The position numbers and the translations under genes were made by a program. Positions 8,082-16,314 of a stretch of 64,000 nucleotides of DNA are shown in pieces. Source of the DNA: Frankiaceae bacterium (GTDB taxonomy: Bacteria > Actinomycetota > Actinomycetes > Mycobacteriales > SCTD01); the NCBI GenBank assembly GCA_016650445.1, contig JAENVS010000024.1, positions 1 to 64,000 of the forward strand, in the 5' to 3' direction. Below the pieces are notes generated by a model, which worked only from the letters and a program-made list of their open reading frames with translations, ran no database searches and was not told the DNA's origin. Every line of letters starts with the position of its first letter. The first letter of the stretch is position 1.

Positions 8082-10877
8082 ATGACGGAGACGGTCAGCG
8101 GCGCACCGAAGCAGGCACGCAGGGGACAGGGCCTGCGGGTCGAGCGTGTCTTCACACGCGACGGTGTGCATCCCTACGACGAGATCACGTGGGAGCGCCG
8201 CGACGTCGTCCTCACCAACTGGCGCGATGGCACGATCAACTTCGAGCAGCGCGGCGTTGAGTTCCCGAGCTTCTACAGCATCAACGCGACCAACATCGTC
8301 ACGAGCAAGTACTTCCGCGGAGCGGTAGGCAGCGACACCCGCGAGTGGTCCCTCAAGCAGCTCATCAACCGCGTCGTCGACACCTACGCCAAGGCCGGCC
8401 TCGACAACGGTTACTTCGCCACCGCCGACGATGCGGAGGTCTTCGAGCACGAGCTGAAGTACCTGCTGGTCAACCAGTACTTCAGCTTCAACTCGCCGGT
8501 CTGGTTCAACGTCGGTACGACGTCTCCTCAGTTCGTGAGCGCGTGCTTCATCCTCGCCGTCGACGACACGATCGACTCGATCCTCGACTGGTACAAGGAA
8601 GAGGGTCTGATCTTCAAGGGCGGATCGGGCGCGGGGGTCAACCTCTCGCGCATCCGTTCGTCGAAGGAATTGCTGTCGTCCGGTGGCACCGCAAGTGGCC
8701 CAGTGAGCTTCATGCGCGGTGCAGACGCTTCCGCGGGCACGATCAAGTCCGGCGGTGCAACGCGGCGCGCCGCGAAGATGGTTGTGCTCGATGTCGATCA
8801 CCCGGACATCGAGGAGTTCGTCGGTCTGAAGTCGCGCGAGGAGAACAAGATCCGCGCGCTGCGCGACGCCGGCTTCGACATGGACCTCGGCGGCACCGAC
8901 ATCACCAGCGTCCAGTACCAGAACGCCAACAACTCGGTCCGCGTCACCGACGAGTTCATGCGCGCCGTGGAAACCGGTGGGACGTTCGACCTCAAGGCGC
9001 GCAAGGACGGCAGGGTCCTCGAGACCATCGATGCCAAGTCGTTGTTCCGCAAGATCGCAACGGCCGCGTGGGAGTGCGCCGACCCCGGTCTTCAGTACGA
9101 CGACACGATCAACGACTGGCACACCAACCCGGAGTCAGGCCGGATCACGGCAAGTAACCCATGTAGTGAGTACCTCAGCCTGGACAACTCTTCGTGCAAC
9201 CTCGCCAGCCTCAACCTCATGAAGTTCCGCGAAGCGGATGGCTCGTTCAACGCGAAGCTCTTCGGCAAGGCCGTGGAGCTTGTCATCACGGCGATGGACG
9301 TCTCCATCTGTTTCGCTGATTTTCCGACCGAAAAGATTGGCCAGACGACCAGGGACTACCGCCAACTCGGCATCGGCTACTGCAACCTCGGTGCCCTGCT
9401 CATGGCCAATGGTCTGGCCTACGACTCGGACGCCGGTCGTGCTCTCGCTGGCTCGATCACGTCGCTGATGACGGGTACGGCGTACAAGCGCTCGGCCGAG
9501 CTCGCCGGCGTCGTGGGGCCATACAACGGCTTCGCGAAGAACGCCGACGCCCACGCCCGCGTGATGCGCAAGCACGCCGCTGCCAACGACGCGGTCCGAG
9601 CTCACGGCGCCGACGACAGCCGCGTCCTGCACGAAGCAACGAAGGCATGGCAGGAGTGCTTGCGAATCGGCACCAAGAACGGCTGGCGCAACGCACAGGC
9701 CAGCGTCCTCGCACCCACCGGCACAATTTCGTTCTTCATGGACAGTGACACCACCGGAGTCGAGCCCGACCTCGCTCTGGTGAAGTTCAAGAAGCTCGTC
9801 GGCGGCGCGTCGATGCAAATTGTCAACCAGACGGTTCCGCTGGCATTGCGCAAGCTCGGCTACGCCGAGGAGACGGTCGAGGCGATCGTCGAGTACATCT
9901 CCGAGCACGGTCTCGCCGTCGACGCGCCGGGGCTGAGGCCCGAGCACTACTCGGTCTTCGACTGCGCGATGGGCCAGCGCTCCATCAGCTGGATGGGACA
10001 CGTCCTGATGCTTGCGGCCGTCCAGCCATTTTTGTCAGGCACTGCCTCCAAGACCGTGAATTTGCCGGCCGAGGCGACGGTCGAGGACATCGAGAAGGCG
10101 TATTTCGAGGCCTGGAAGCTCGGCCTCAAGGCCCTGGCCGTCTACCGCAACAACTCCAAGGTCGGCCAGCCGCTGTCGGAGAAGCAGAAGGACGAGCCCG
10201 AGGTCGTTGCCGGCGAGGTCCGGCCGGTCCGCAAGCGGCTGCCCAAGAAGCGCCCGTCGCAGACGACGTCGTTCTCCGTTGCTGGCGCCGAGGGTTACAT
10301 GACCGCGTCGAACTACCCGGACGACGGGCTCGGCGAGGTCTTCATCAAGATGTCGAAGCAGGGCTCGACTCTTGCCGGAGTCATGGATGCGTTCTCTGTC
10401 GCCGTGTCGATCGCATTGCAGTACGGGGTTCCGCTCGAGGCGTACGTGTCGAAGTTCGTCAACATGCGCTTCGACCCAGCGGGCATGACGGATGACCCCG
10501 ACATCCGGCTCTCGAGCTCAGTGATGGACTACCTCTTCCGTCGATTGGCGCTCGACTACTTGCCGTACGACAAGCGCGCCGAGCTCGGCATCTTCTCGGC
10601 CGAGGAGCGGGCTGCGACGGTGGCGTCGTCCTACGGCGCGGCTCCGGCGATTGAGGAAGAGATCGACGTTGAGAGCCTGGCGCAGGGGGTGCCAGTCGAG
10701 ACGCCGCCCCCAGGCGCAGCGGCTCCCGTCCGCGTCGGCTCCTCCACGGAGCTCATCGAGGCGCAGCAGGGGAGTGCGGCAGATGCGCCGCTGTGCATGA
10801 CCTGCGGCGTCAAAATGCGGCCGGCGGGTAGCTGCTACGTCTGTGAGAGCTGCGGCTCGACCAGCGGCTGCAGCTAA
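8082..10877 (+). CDS. nrdJ: adenosylcobalamin-dependent (class II) ribonucleotide reductase
   Basis: A 931-residue NrdJ that reduces ribonucleotides to deoxyribonucleotides with vitamin B12 coenzyme, without needing oxygen. Visible hallmarks are SPVWFNVG and SACF in the N-terminal part, GGSGAGVNLSRIRS, the active-site loop NPCSEY (Cys361, Glu363) followed by DNSSCNLASLNL, APTGTISF and PFLSGTASKTVNLP. The C-terminal tail ends in a zinc-ribbon-like CMTCG..CYVCESCG that could carry the redox cysteines. No intein interrupts it. The NPCSEY loop is written with AT-rich codons (GCA AGT AAC CCA TGT AGT GAG) unlike its surroundings. A strong hairpin follows the stop. Confidence 0.97.
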   Translation: MTETVSGAPKQARRGQGLRVERVFTRDGVHPYDEITWERRDVVLTNWRDGTINFEQRGVEFPSFYSINATNIVTSKYFRGAVGSDTREWSLKQLINRVVDTYAKAGLDNGYFATADDAEVFEHELKYLLVNQYFSFNSPVWFNVGTTSPQFVSACFILAVDDTIDSILDWYKEEGLIFKGGSGAGVNLSRIRSSKELLSSGGTASGPVSFMRGADASAGTIKSGGATRRAAKMVVLDVDHPDIEEFVGLKSREENKIRALRDAGFDMDLGGTDITSVQYQNANNSVRVTDEFMRAVETGGTFDLKARKDGRVLETIDAKSLFRKIATAAWECADPGLQYDDTINDWHTNPESGRITASNPCSEYLSLDNSSCNLASLNLMKFREADGSFNAKLFGKAVELVITAMDVSICFADFPTEKIGQTTRDYRQLGIGYCNLGALLMANGLAYDSDAGRALAGSITSLMTGTAYKRSAELAGVVGPYNGFAKNADAHARVMRKHAAANDAVRAHGADDSRVLHEATKAWQECLRIGTKNGWRNAQASVLAPTGTISFFMDSDTTGVEPDLALVKFKKLVGGASMQIVNQTVPLALRKLGYAEETVEAIVEYISEHGLAVDAPGLRPEHYSVFDCAMGQRSISWMGHVLMLAAVQPFLSGTASKTVNLPAEATVEDIEKAYFEAWKLGLKALAVYRNNSKVGQPLSEKQKDEPEVVAGEVRPVRKRLPKKRPSQTTSFSVAGAEGYMTASNYPDDGLGEVFIKMSKQGSTLAGVMDAFSVAVSIALQYGVPLEAYVSKFVNMRFDPAGMTDDPDIRLSSSVMDYLFRRLALDYLPYDKRAELGIFSAEERAATVASSYGAAPAIEEEIDVESLAQGVPVETPPPGAAAPVRVGSSTELIEAQQGSAADAPLCMTCGVKMRPAGSCYVCESCGSTSGCS

Positions 10878-10890
10878 ATCCACTGCCTTC

Positions 10891-10922
10891 GGGGGCGATC
10901 GAGGACATCCTCGATCGCCCCC
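10891..10922 (+). terminator. 15-bp perfect hairpin after nrdJ
   Basis: Arms GGGGGCGATCGAGGA (10891-10905) and TCCTCGATCGCCCCC (10908-10922) are perfectly complementary with only CA between them, beginning 13 bases after the nrdJ stop. There is no T-tract, as is common in high-GC actinomycetes. It should end nrdR-nrdJ transcription and separates the orphan homing-endonuclease gene from the operon. Confidence 0.85.
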
Positions 10923-10957
10923 GCTGGCTTGTCGGAGGTCGGCGATAGAAATCATGC

Positions 10958-12040
10958 ATGAATGCCGACGTACGACTGCGCAACGGCTACGCATTGCGGG
11001 GCACAGGCACGGTCCTCTGTGCGCGAGACGGTGCACTGCGGGACGTGGACGTTCGGGACCTCGTCGTCGGCGATTGGGTCGCCTTGGGCTTTGGCGACGA
11101 CGGTTCGTTCGGACGTGATCCGGTGCAGTTGGGGGAGTTCACACTCTCTCCGCCTTACGGCAGTCAGAAGCGCATCCGCGTGCCCGAGATCCTGGACGAG
11201 GACCTGGCGATGCTCTTGGGCATGTACGCGTCCGAAGGGCACACCACCAAGACGACGTGGACGATCGTCATCACCAACGGGGTCCCTGATGTCTTGCGTC
11301 GCGCAGCCGCCTTATGGGGTACCTGCTTCGACCTCGATGCCCGGGTCACTCAGTACGGCGACAAGTGCGGATCGACCGTTGCTTCGAGCAAAGCGGCCGT
11401 CGAGGTCATGGCCGAGCTCGGCTGCGGTTCACGTGCGAGCGAGAAGCGCATCCCGCGCGAGATCATGATGTCGCCGAAGCCGGTCGTGATCGCCTTCCTG
11501 CAGGGCCTGTGGCTGGACGCATACACGTCCGTCTCCGGCAAGATGCCCCGTTGGGGCTTGTGCCTCGACAGCCCCGCATTGCTTGACGACCTCCAAACCC
11601 TTCTGCGCTGGTTCGGAATCGTGACTGGCAGGGTCAGCAAGTACAACCCGCTTTACGACAAGTCGTACGACGAGGTGTACGCAGTCGGTGCACACGCGCA
11701 GGCGCTGATTCGCCTCGTTCCTTTCCTCGAGCCGTACAAGGCGCTCGCCGCTCAGCGTGTCCTGGACGCTGACATCGACCCGCGAAGGAACAGCGCTGAC
11801 GTGGTGCCCTTGGTGCACGGGTCACAGTTGTACGCCGAGATCCCCAAGGGCTTCAGCGGCCGCAACAGCGCCGGGTCGGGTGTAGCGCTGAAGTGGCGAA
11901 GTCTGTGTGACAAGCGAACGATCTGGCCGTCACGGCACATCGTCCAGCGCGTCGCGGACTCGGGCTACCGGCTACCGACTGATGTCCAGCGTGTTCTCGA
12001 CGAGTCGCTGCACTTCTCGCCAGTGGTCACCGTCGCCTGA
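10958..12040 (+). CDS. orphan LAGLIDADG protein, intein-derived
   Basis: A 360-residue protein with two LAGLIDADG motifs: LAMLLGMYASEG (about 83-94, acidic Glu93) and FLQGLWLDAYT (about 179-190, with an Asp). Its first 45 residues resemble the middle of an intein Hint domain: RNGYALRGTGTVL at the position of block B and DLVVGDWVAL like the usual LxxGDxVA strand. The Cys-bearing block A is absent, the block B TxxH is replaced and no C-terminal HN splice motif exists, so it cannot splice. It is probably a freestanding homing endonuclease left after loss of a host protein. It lies directly behind nrdJ, a classic intein host. TAGAAA six bases before the ATG may allow leaderless expression. Confidence 0.8.
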   Translation: MNADVRLRNGYALRGTGTVLCARDGALRDVDVRDLVVGDWVALGFGDDGSFGRDPVQLGEFTLSPPYGSQKRIRVPEILDEDLAMLLGMYASEGHTTKTTWTIVITNGVPDVLRRAAALWGTCFDLDARVTQYGDKCGSTVASSKAAVEVMAELGCGSRASEKRIPREIMMSPKPVVIAFLQGLWLDAYTSVSGKMPRWGLCLDSPALLDDLQTLLRWFGIVTGRVSKYNPLYDKSYDEVYAVGAHAQALIRLVPFLEPYKALAAQRVLDADIDPRRNSADVVPLVHGSQLYAEIPKGFSGRNSAGSGVALKWRSLCDKRTIWPSRHIVQRVADSGYRLPTDVQRVLDESLHFSPVVTVA

Positions 12041-12073
12041 TTGGGACGAGTACATCGGGTAGCGCCGCCGTGT

Positions 12074-12229
12074 TCAGCGGTGGCGGACGTCCCGCGGGTC
12101 CTGGCTCTTCTCGATGTAGGTGATGAGTTGCGGATCGACTTGCCGCGGCTCGCGCGGCGGCGGCTCGGGAGGGGCCTGTGGAGCCGGAGTTGCACCGGCC
12201 ACAAGGTCATCGTCAGTCTGATCGGCCAT
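12074..12229 (-). CDS. 51-residue hypothetical protein
   Basis: A short gene with a very strong ribosome site (AAGGAGG, 8 bases before the ATG at 12229). The product is acidic at the N-terminus (MADQTDDDL), has a Pro-rich middle (TPAPQAPPEPPPREP) and ends VDPQLITYIEKSQDPRDVRHR. Codon use is high-GC and coding-like. It lies just behind a possible 36-residue membrane peptide on the same strand, so the two may be coexpressed. Function unknown. Confidence 0.6.
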   Translation of the reverse strand: MADQTDDDLVAGATPAPQAPPEPPPREPRQVDPQLITYIEKSQDPRDVRHR

Positions 12230-12243
12230 CTTGCTGCCCTCCT

Positions 12244-12354
12244 TCATAGGGCGATTCCGACGACAAGCGTAAGTCCAGCCACGGACAACGAGACGAAGCT
12301 GACCTTCAGCCGTGCCGTCTCGCGTTCCAGGATGCGGCTGCCCTGCGCGACCAC
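12244..12354 (-). CDS. possible 36-residue single-span membrane peptide
   Basis: From a GTG at 12354 the frame encodes a short basic amphipathic start (QGSRILERETARLK) and a hydrophobic helix (SFVSLSVAGLTLVVGIAL) ending at the C-terminus. GGAGG lies only two bases before the GTG, so the exact start is doubtful. It begins 22 bases behind the HepT stop and ends 14 bases before the 51-residue gene. It could be a small membrane protein linked to the HepT/MntA operon, or a chance frame. Confidence 0.35.
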   Translation of the reverse strand: MVAQGSRILERETARLKVSFVSLSVAGLTLVVGIAL

Positions 12355-12376
12355 TTCCTCCGTCGCTGCAAGGGAC

Positions 12377-12715
12377 TTACGGGTCGGAGTGGGGTCGGCC
12401 GATGAGGCGAGCGACGGCCGCTTCGAGTTCGTCGAGGTCGCTGCCGACCGTTGCGGTGACGATCGCATGGGAGGTGTCGAAGTAACGGTGCGCGAGTTGG
12501 TCACGCATTGCAGCGATCTGCTTCCAGGGAATGGTCGGCTCGGTTGCAAGTAGGCGCGGTGAGAGCGCCTTGATGGCCTCGCCGATCTCCAGAATGCGGA
12601 TGCGCACCGCGTCGAACACCAGGCCGTCGGACAGGTCGCCGCGCCGCAGATGATCGCGGATGGCTCCGATCGCGATGACGATGTCGTTCAGCCGTTGGTC
12701 GTCGTAGCGCTTCAC
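12377..12715 (-). CDS. hepT: HepT-like RNase toxin (DUF86)
   Basis: A 112-residue helical HEPN protein. The RNase/AMPylation motif Rx4HxY is present as RDQLAHRY, inside the usual IPWKQIAAMRDQLAHRYF context. HepT proteins cleave RNA and are silenced when MntA adds AMP to the motif tyrosine. The GTG start overlaps the mntA stop by four bases (GTGA), so translation is coupled, with antitoxin first. Length and motif are intact, so the toxin is probably active. Confidence 0.9.
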   Translation of the reverse strand: MKRYDDQRLNDIVIAIGAIRDHLRRGDLSDGLVFDAVRIRILEIGEAIKALSPRLLATEPTIPWKQIAAMRDQLAHRYFDTSHAIVTATVGSDLDELEAAVARLIGRPHSDP

Positions 12716-13230
12716 AGGCGAACCAGTTCAGCCTCGATGAGCGTCCGCACCTTTGGCTTCAGGTCCGCCTCCGGGATCAGGTCCACCGGGCATCGGAGCA
12801 GGTCCTCGAGCTCTTGTCGGGCCCGTCCGAGAGCGAGCATCCCCATGTCCTCGGGTAGCTCGACGAGGAGGTCGAGGTCGCTGTCCGGTCCGTCCTCGCC
12901 CCGGGCAACGCTCCCGAAAACGCCAAGGACATGAACGCCATGCCGTGCGCTGATACGCAGCAGCTCGGCGCTGCGACGACGCACTCGACGCCCGATCGGC
13001 CCCGTCAATCGCCGCAGCCCGGTCCTTGGCCTGCTGACCGTGAGCTCGAGCTCGAAGCCTGTTGCCGCGATCAGGGCCGCGAGCGTAGGGACCGACGGTT
13101 GCCGGCGACCCGCCTCGTACACGCTGATGACGCTTTGCGTGAGACCTGCTCTGCTGGCGAGTTCGGCCTGGGACAGACCCGCGTCGGTTCTCGCCGCGCG
13201 CAGCAGCCTGCCGGCATGCGTCACGTCCAC
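12712..13230 (-). CDS. mntA: MntA-like nucleotidyltransferase antitoxin with fused XRE domain
   Basis: 172 residues in two domains. Residues about 6-60 form an XRE/Cro helix-turn-helix (LLRAARTDAGLSQAELASRAG, then QSVISVYEAGRRQPS). Residues about 97-172 form a minimal nucleotidyltransferase with GSVARG and DSDLDLLVE, the catalytic GSx10DxD pattern. MntA AMPylates HepT to neutralise it. Most MntA proteins are the enzyme alone; here the DNA-binding domain is built in, so autoregulation and antidote are in one chain. The GTG start lies six bases behind a TATGAT box, so the mRNA should be leaderless. Confidence 0.88.
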   Translation of the reverse strand: MDVTHAGRLLRAARTDAGLSQAELASRAGLTQSVISVYEAGRRQPSVPTLAALIAATGFELELTVSRPRTGLRRLTGPIGRRVRRRSAELLRISARHGVHVLGVFGSVARGEDGPDSDLDLLVELPEDMGMLALGRARQELEDLLRCPVDLIPEADLKPKVRTLIEAELVRL

Positions 13231-13236
13231 CCGCCC

Positions 13237-13242
13237 ATCATA
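13237..13242 (-). promoter_or_regulatory. -10 box of leaderless mntA-hepT mRNA
   Basis: Read on the minus strand this is TATGAT followed by GGGCGG and then the GTG start at 13230. The start site would coincide with the start codon, and no Shine-Dalgarno sequence is present. No good -35 element is visible. Confidence 0.6.
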
Positions 13243-13260
13243 GCGGATCGTGCATAGTCA

Positions 13261-13587
13261 TCACTGGTACGGATGTGGGCACCTCGCGCTCTGCGGGTTG
13301 TCGTCGGGCTCGCGGTCCGGGTACACGTTCATCAGCACCTCGCAGTCGCAGTAGCCACCGCGGCTCTTGAGATACGCCGTCAGCCCACCGGTACGCCGGC
13401 GCATCCTGCGCTGGTGCCCCTGCCACTCATGGGTCAGCGTGAGCTTGCCGTCGCAGCCCCATCTGTCCACCGCGCGGTGCAGGTAGCACGCGAGGCAGTC
13501 GGTCGGCCGGGGCAGTAGCGCAGCGCTCAGGCACTCCTTCACGTGCTGCTCGGCAGCTGCGATGACCGCCGCGTCGGCGTCGTCCAT
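13261..13587 (-). CDS. DUF2695 family protein
   Basis: A 108-residue protein with the DUF2695 signature GGYCDCEVLMNVYPD near the C-terminus and paired cysteines earlier (TDCLACYLHRAVDRWGC), which suggests metal or disulfide bonding. The start at 13587 has AGGAGGA immediately upstream. The family is common in actinomycetes and has no established function. It lies upstream of the mntA-hepT promoter on the same strand but probably has its own promoter. A CCTCAG/CTGAGG hairpin (13595-13613) overlaps its leader. Confidence 0.75.
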   Translation of the reverse strand: MDDADAAVIAAAEQHVKECLSAALLPRPTDCLACYLHRAVDRWGCDGKLTLTHEWQGHQRRMRRRTGGLTAYLKSRGGYCDCEVLMNVYPDREPDDNPQSARCPHPYQ

Positions 13588-13674
13588 GGCTCCTCCTCAG
13601 TCCTCGGCTGAGGACGTCGTACCGCCCGGTGACGACACTCAGGTGGCTCTCTCCACAGGCCGGCCGACGCAGTG

Positions 13675-13726
13675 ATGCTGCATTGCAGCATTACTGCTTG
13701 ACCCGGCGGTCGGCTCGGCCGATAAT
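13675..13726 (+). promoter_or_regulatory. promoter and operator of the AbrB/RelE-like pair
   Basis: A perfect palindrome ATGCTGC-ATT-GCAGCAT occupies 13675-13691. It is followed by TTGACC (13698-13703), a 17-base spacer and GATAAT (13721-13726). Six bases later comes the ATG at 13733, so the mRNA is predicted leaderless. The palindrome just upstream of the -35 is a likely site for the antitoxin or its complex. Confidence 0.75.
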
Positions 13727-13732
13727 CGGTGC

Positions 13733-14056
13733 ATGTCCTTCCATGGGTTCGTGACGGTGCAGTCCCGCGGCACCGTCGCGCTGCCGCCCGGTCTGCGCAA
13801 GAAGTACGCGCTCGACCAGCCGGGGGCCCGGGTCGAGATCACCGAACGGGAGGACGGCGTGATTGAGGTCCGTCCGCTCATCGCCGTCCCGGCGGCTCAG
13901 GCGTACTACTGGAGCGAGGACTGGCAGGGTCGCGAACGCGAGGTCGACGCGCACCTGGCCCGCGGCGAGTTCACGGAACACCCCGACGTCGACGCCTTCC
14001 TTGGCCACCTCGACGTTCTCGACTCCGAGGACGAGCCCGCCGGCTCGGACCGTTGA
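13733..14056 (+). CDS. AbrB/SpoVT-type antitoxin
   Basis: A 107-residue protein. The N-terminal half (VTVQSRGTVALPPGLRKKYALDQPGARVEI) is a swapped-hairpin AbrB/SpoVT/MazE DNA-binding fold. The acidic C-terminal half (YYWSEDWQGREREVDAHLARGEF) is a typical toxin-binding tail. It should repress its own operon and neutralise the toxin encoded next. The ATG follows the -10 box by six bases. The gene overlaps the toxin gene by four bases (TTGA). Confidence 0.85.
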   Translation: MSFHGFVTVQSRGTVALPPGLRKKYALDQPGARVEITEREDGVIEVRPLIAVPAAQAYYWSEDWQGREREVDAHLARGEFTEHPDVDAFLGHLDVLDSEDEPAGSDR

Positions 14057-14361
14057 GGTTCCGCACCACCCCGGCGTTCGACCGCGACTGGAAGCGCCTG
14101 CTGCCCGAGCACAAGGCGATCTTCCGCGAGCGGATGCCGGAGTTCAGCCGGGCGTGTGACGCACACGCGGCTGCTCCCGGATCGGTCTGGCCCGCCGCTC
14201 TCCGCGTCTCCCAGATGAAAGGTACGAAGAGCATCTGGGAGATGACCTGGAGCTTCGCCGGCCCGGACGGGCGGGCGACCTTCGAGTTCGTCACCGTCGA
14301 CGGCGACCTGGTCTGCCAATGGCGGCGCGTCGGCGACCACAGCGTCTACATCAACCCCTGA
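14053..14361 (+). CDS. RelE/ParE-like toxin
   Basis: A 102-residue protein starting at TTG 14053 within the antitoxin stop. The order RTTPAFDRDWKRL, then KGTKSIWEMTWSF, then GDLVCQWRRVGDHSVY matches RelE/HigB/ParE toxins, whose basic and aromatic C-terminal residues cut ribosome-bound mRNA or bind gyrase. Which activity applies cannot be read from sequence. The strict overlap with the AbrB-type gene makes a toxin role likely. Confidence 0.8.
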   Translation: MRFRTTPAFDRDWKRLLPEHKAIFRERMPEFSRACDAHAAAPGSVWPAALRVSQMKGTKSIWEMTWSFAGPDGRATFEFVTVDGDLVCQWRRVGDHSVYINP

Positions 14362-14463
14362 CCATCAACCCGAGCCGCTCGCTTGCTGTCCGGCGCGGAC
14401 GGTTCTGCCAAGGTGGGGACGTGACCTTCGACGTCGAGCTGGACGAGGCCGCAGGGAGTGGCG

Positions 14464-16314
14464 ATGGGGCGTAGGGACAAGGTCGAGCAGCTCATCGACC
14501 GGTTCGCGCGCTGGCTGCCCGGCGAGCCCGATCCGGAGGACCTGGGCAACCTCGAACTGTTCTTGTCGGTACGACGCAATTACCTCGATGCCGACCCCTG
14601 CACCTGGCACGAGGGCGACATCACCGAGCTGCTGCTCGGCGTCGTCCCACGCAAGGTGGGGAGCGAGAAGTCGCTGCTGAACGGTCCGGCCGTCCTCGCC
14701 GGCTTCCTGCAGTTCCTCGAGCAGAACGGCGAGCTGCGCGGCTCGGGTCTGCACCAGCAGCTCGCCGAGCTCGCGGAGGTGGCGCCGCGGTTCGCGCCGG
14801 CGATGCAGGACAGCTCCCGGTTCGGGATGGCGAAGACGCTGACCGCCGCGATGTTCGACGACGGCGTCGCGATCGACGATCCCGCCGCCGTACAGAACTG
14901 GATCGAGGAGTTCAACGCCAGGCCGTACGCCGAACGCGCCGCCCTGACCGATCCCGCCATGGCGCCCGTGCCGGATGAAGACCCGATCGTGCTGCCGCCG
15001 GTGTCGCTGGCGAGCGAGGACGAGCTCCGCCGCGCCGCCGCGGTCGCGCCGCTCGTCGTACGCGTCGGTGCGCTGCTGTCCCACGTCGGGCCCGAGGGCC
15101 GGCCGACGACGCAGACCGGTGCGCTGCGGCTCGTCGACGCCAAGGCGCTCGCCGAAGTCTGTGGTGACGAGAAGCGGTTGCTGCGGCCCGAGCCATGGCA
15201 GGGGCAGGTACGCCGGATGGCCGACCTGCGCGGCGTCGAGGAGGCGTACGAGCTGGCCGGCCACGCCCGGCTTCTCGACCTGACCGCAAGTCGGGTACGC
15301 CGCGACCTCGGCCACCCGGGTGCGACCGACGAGCTGGCGCGGGTCGCCGCACTGGCCGACACCGCCCTCGACCTGGGTGTGTACGTCGGCGATGCGCCGT
15401 ACGGCATGGAGGAGATGGCCGAGGCCGTCGGCGAGGAGCTGGTCGGCGTCCTGAGCGTGCTCTACCAGGCGGGCGAGCCGCTGGCCGTCGACGAGCTGAC
15501 CGAGCGCCTCGCCGAGGTGCTCGAGCTGGACGACGAGAGTCTGGTGTGGGCGCCCTCGACCGCGCGCAGCATGGTGGAGCAGTGCTTCGCGCGGTTCGAG
15601 CGGCTGGGCATGCTGGCCCGGCTCGGTCTGCACGTCCCTGCCCGTTTCGCTGAGCTGGGGCTCGACGCCCCGCAGGCGACGAGCGTGACGCTGACTCCTC
15701 TGGGCACCTGGTGGCTGCAGCGGACGCTGACGCAGTTCGGGTTGCGCGCACCGCTCGTCGGGGAGCTCGCCTCGGCCAGTGCTGCAGAGCTGAGCGATGG
15801 CCTGGACGGATACCCGGTGGAGGCTGCCGAGGCGGAGCTGGCCGGCTGGTCCGCGGTGCGCGGACCCGAGGAGGCGGCGCGTCAGATGGCCGCGCTGCTC
15901 GGCGACGCCGACGTCAGTCGCCGGCAGTTCGCGTTGCGTGCGCTGGATGACATGCCCGAGGCGGAGTACGCCGTCTGTCCGCTGCTGGACGACCGGGCCG
16001 CCCGCGCGTATGCGCGGTACTGGCTGGAGACTCACGGGCACGAGGTGGCCGGCCCGATCGAGCCGCACGACGAGCTGCTGATCTTCGTCGACATCGCGGC
16101 GATGATGATCGACCTGGGTGCGCTCGACGACTTGATCGATCGACTGGCCGGGTTCGGCGGCGTCGACCGGCAGGTGGGCCTGGTTCGGCAGCTGTGGCGG
16201 GTCGAGTCGCCCTTCACCGAGCCCGTCCTGCAGGCGCTAGCGACGTCAGCGCCGCCGGTCGTGAGCAAGGCCGCGCGGAAGGCACTGTTCTCCCTGCGCA
16301 CCGCCCGCCACTGA
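14464..16314 (+). CDS. large cytosolic protein of unknown function
   Basis: A 616-residue protein, acidic and Leu/Ala-rich, with no signal peptide or membrane span. The ATG at 14464 has AGGGAG five bases upstream; an in-frame GTG at 14458 is possible. A 17-codon upstream frame (GTG 14421 to TAG 14474) overlaps the start and may couple translation. The middle (about 200-420) looks like two winged-helix segments, one around YQAGEPLAVDELTERLAEVLEL. The C-terminal third has helical-repeat character (LGDADVSRRQFALRALDDMPE). I do not recognise the family. Neighbours are a toxin pair and an acyl-CoA dehydrogenase, neither informative. Confidence 0.75.
   Translation: MGRRDKVEQLIDRFARWLPGEPDPEDLGNLELFLSVRRNYLDADPCTWHEGDITELLLGVVPRKVGSEKSLLNGPAVLAGFLQFLEQNGELRGSGLHQQLAELAEVAPRFAPAMQDSSRFGMAKTLTAAMFDDGVAIDDPAAVQNWIEEFNARPYAERAALTDPAMAPVPDEDPIVLPPVSLASEDELRRAAAVAPLVVRVGALLSHVGPEGRPTTQTGALRLVDAKALAEVCGDEKRLLRPEPWQGQVRRMADLRGVEEAYELAGHARLLDLTASRVRRDLGHPGATDELARVAALADTALDLGVYVGDAPYGMEEMAEAVGEELVGVLSVLYQAGEPLAVDELTERLAEVLELDDESLVWAPSTARSMVEQCFARFERLGMLARLGLHVPARFAELGLDAPQATSVTLTPLGTWWLQRTLTQFGLRAPLVGELASASAAELSDGLDGYPVEAAEAELAGWSAVRGPEEAARQMAALLGDADVSRRQFALRALDDMPEAEYAVCPLLDDRAARAYARYWLETHGHEVAGPIEPHDELLIFVDIAAMMIDLGALDDLIDRLAGFGGVDRQVGLVRQLWRVESPFTEPVLQALATSAPPVVSKAARKALFSLRTARH

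Noticed and set aside
14365-16068. 567-codon open frame on the minus strand
   Set aside because: Antisense shadow of the 616-residue gene; low-complexity Arg/Gln/Leu composition and no ribosome site.
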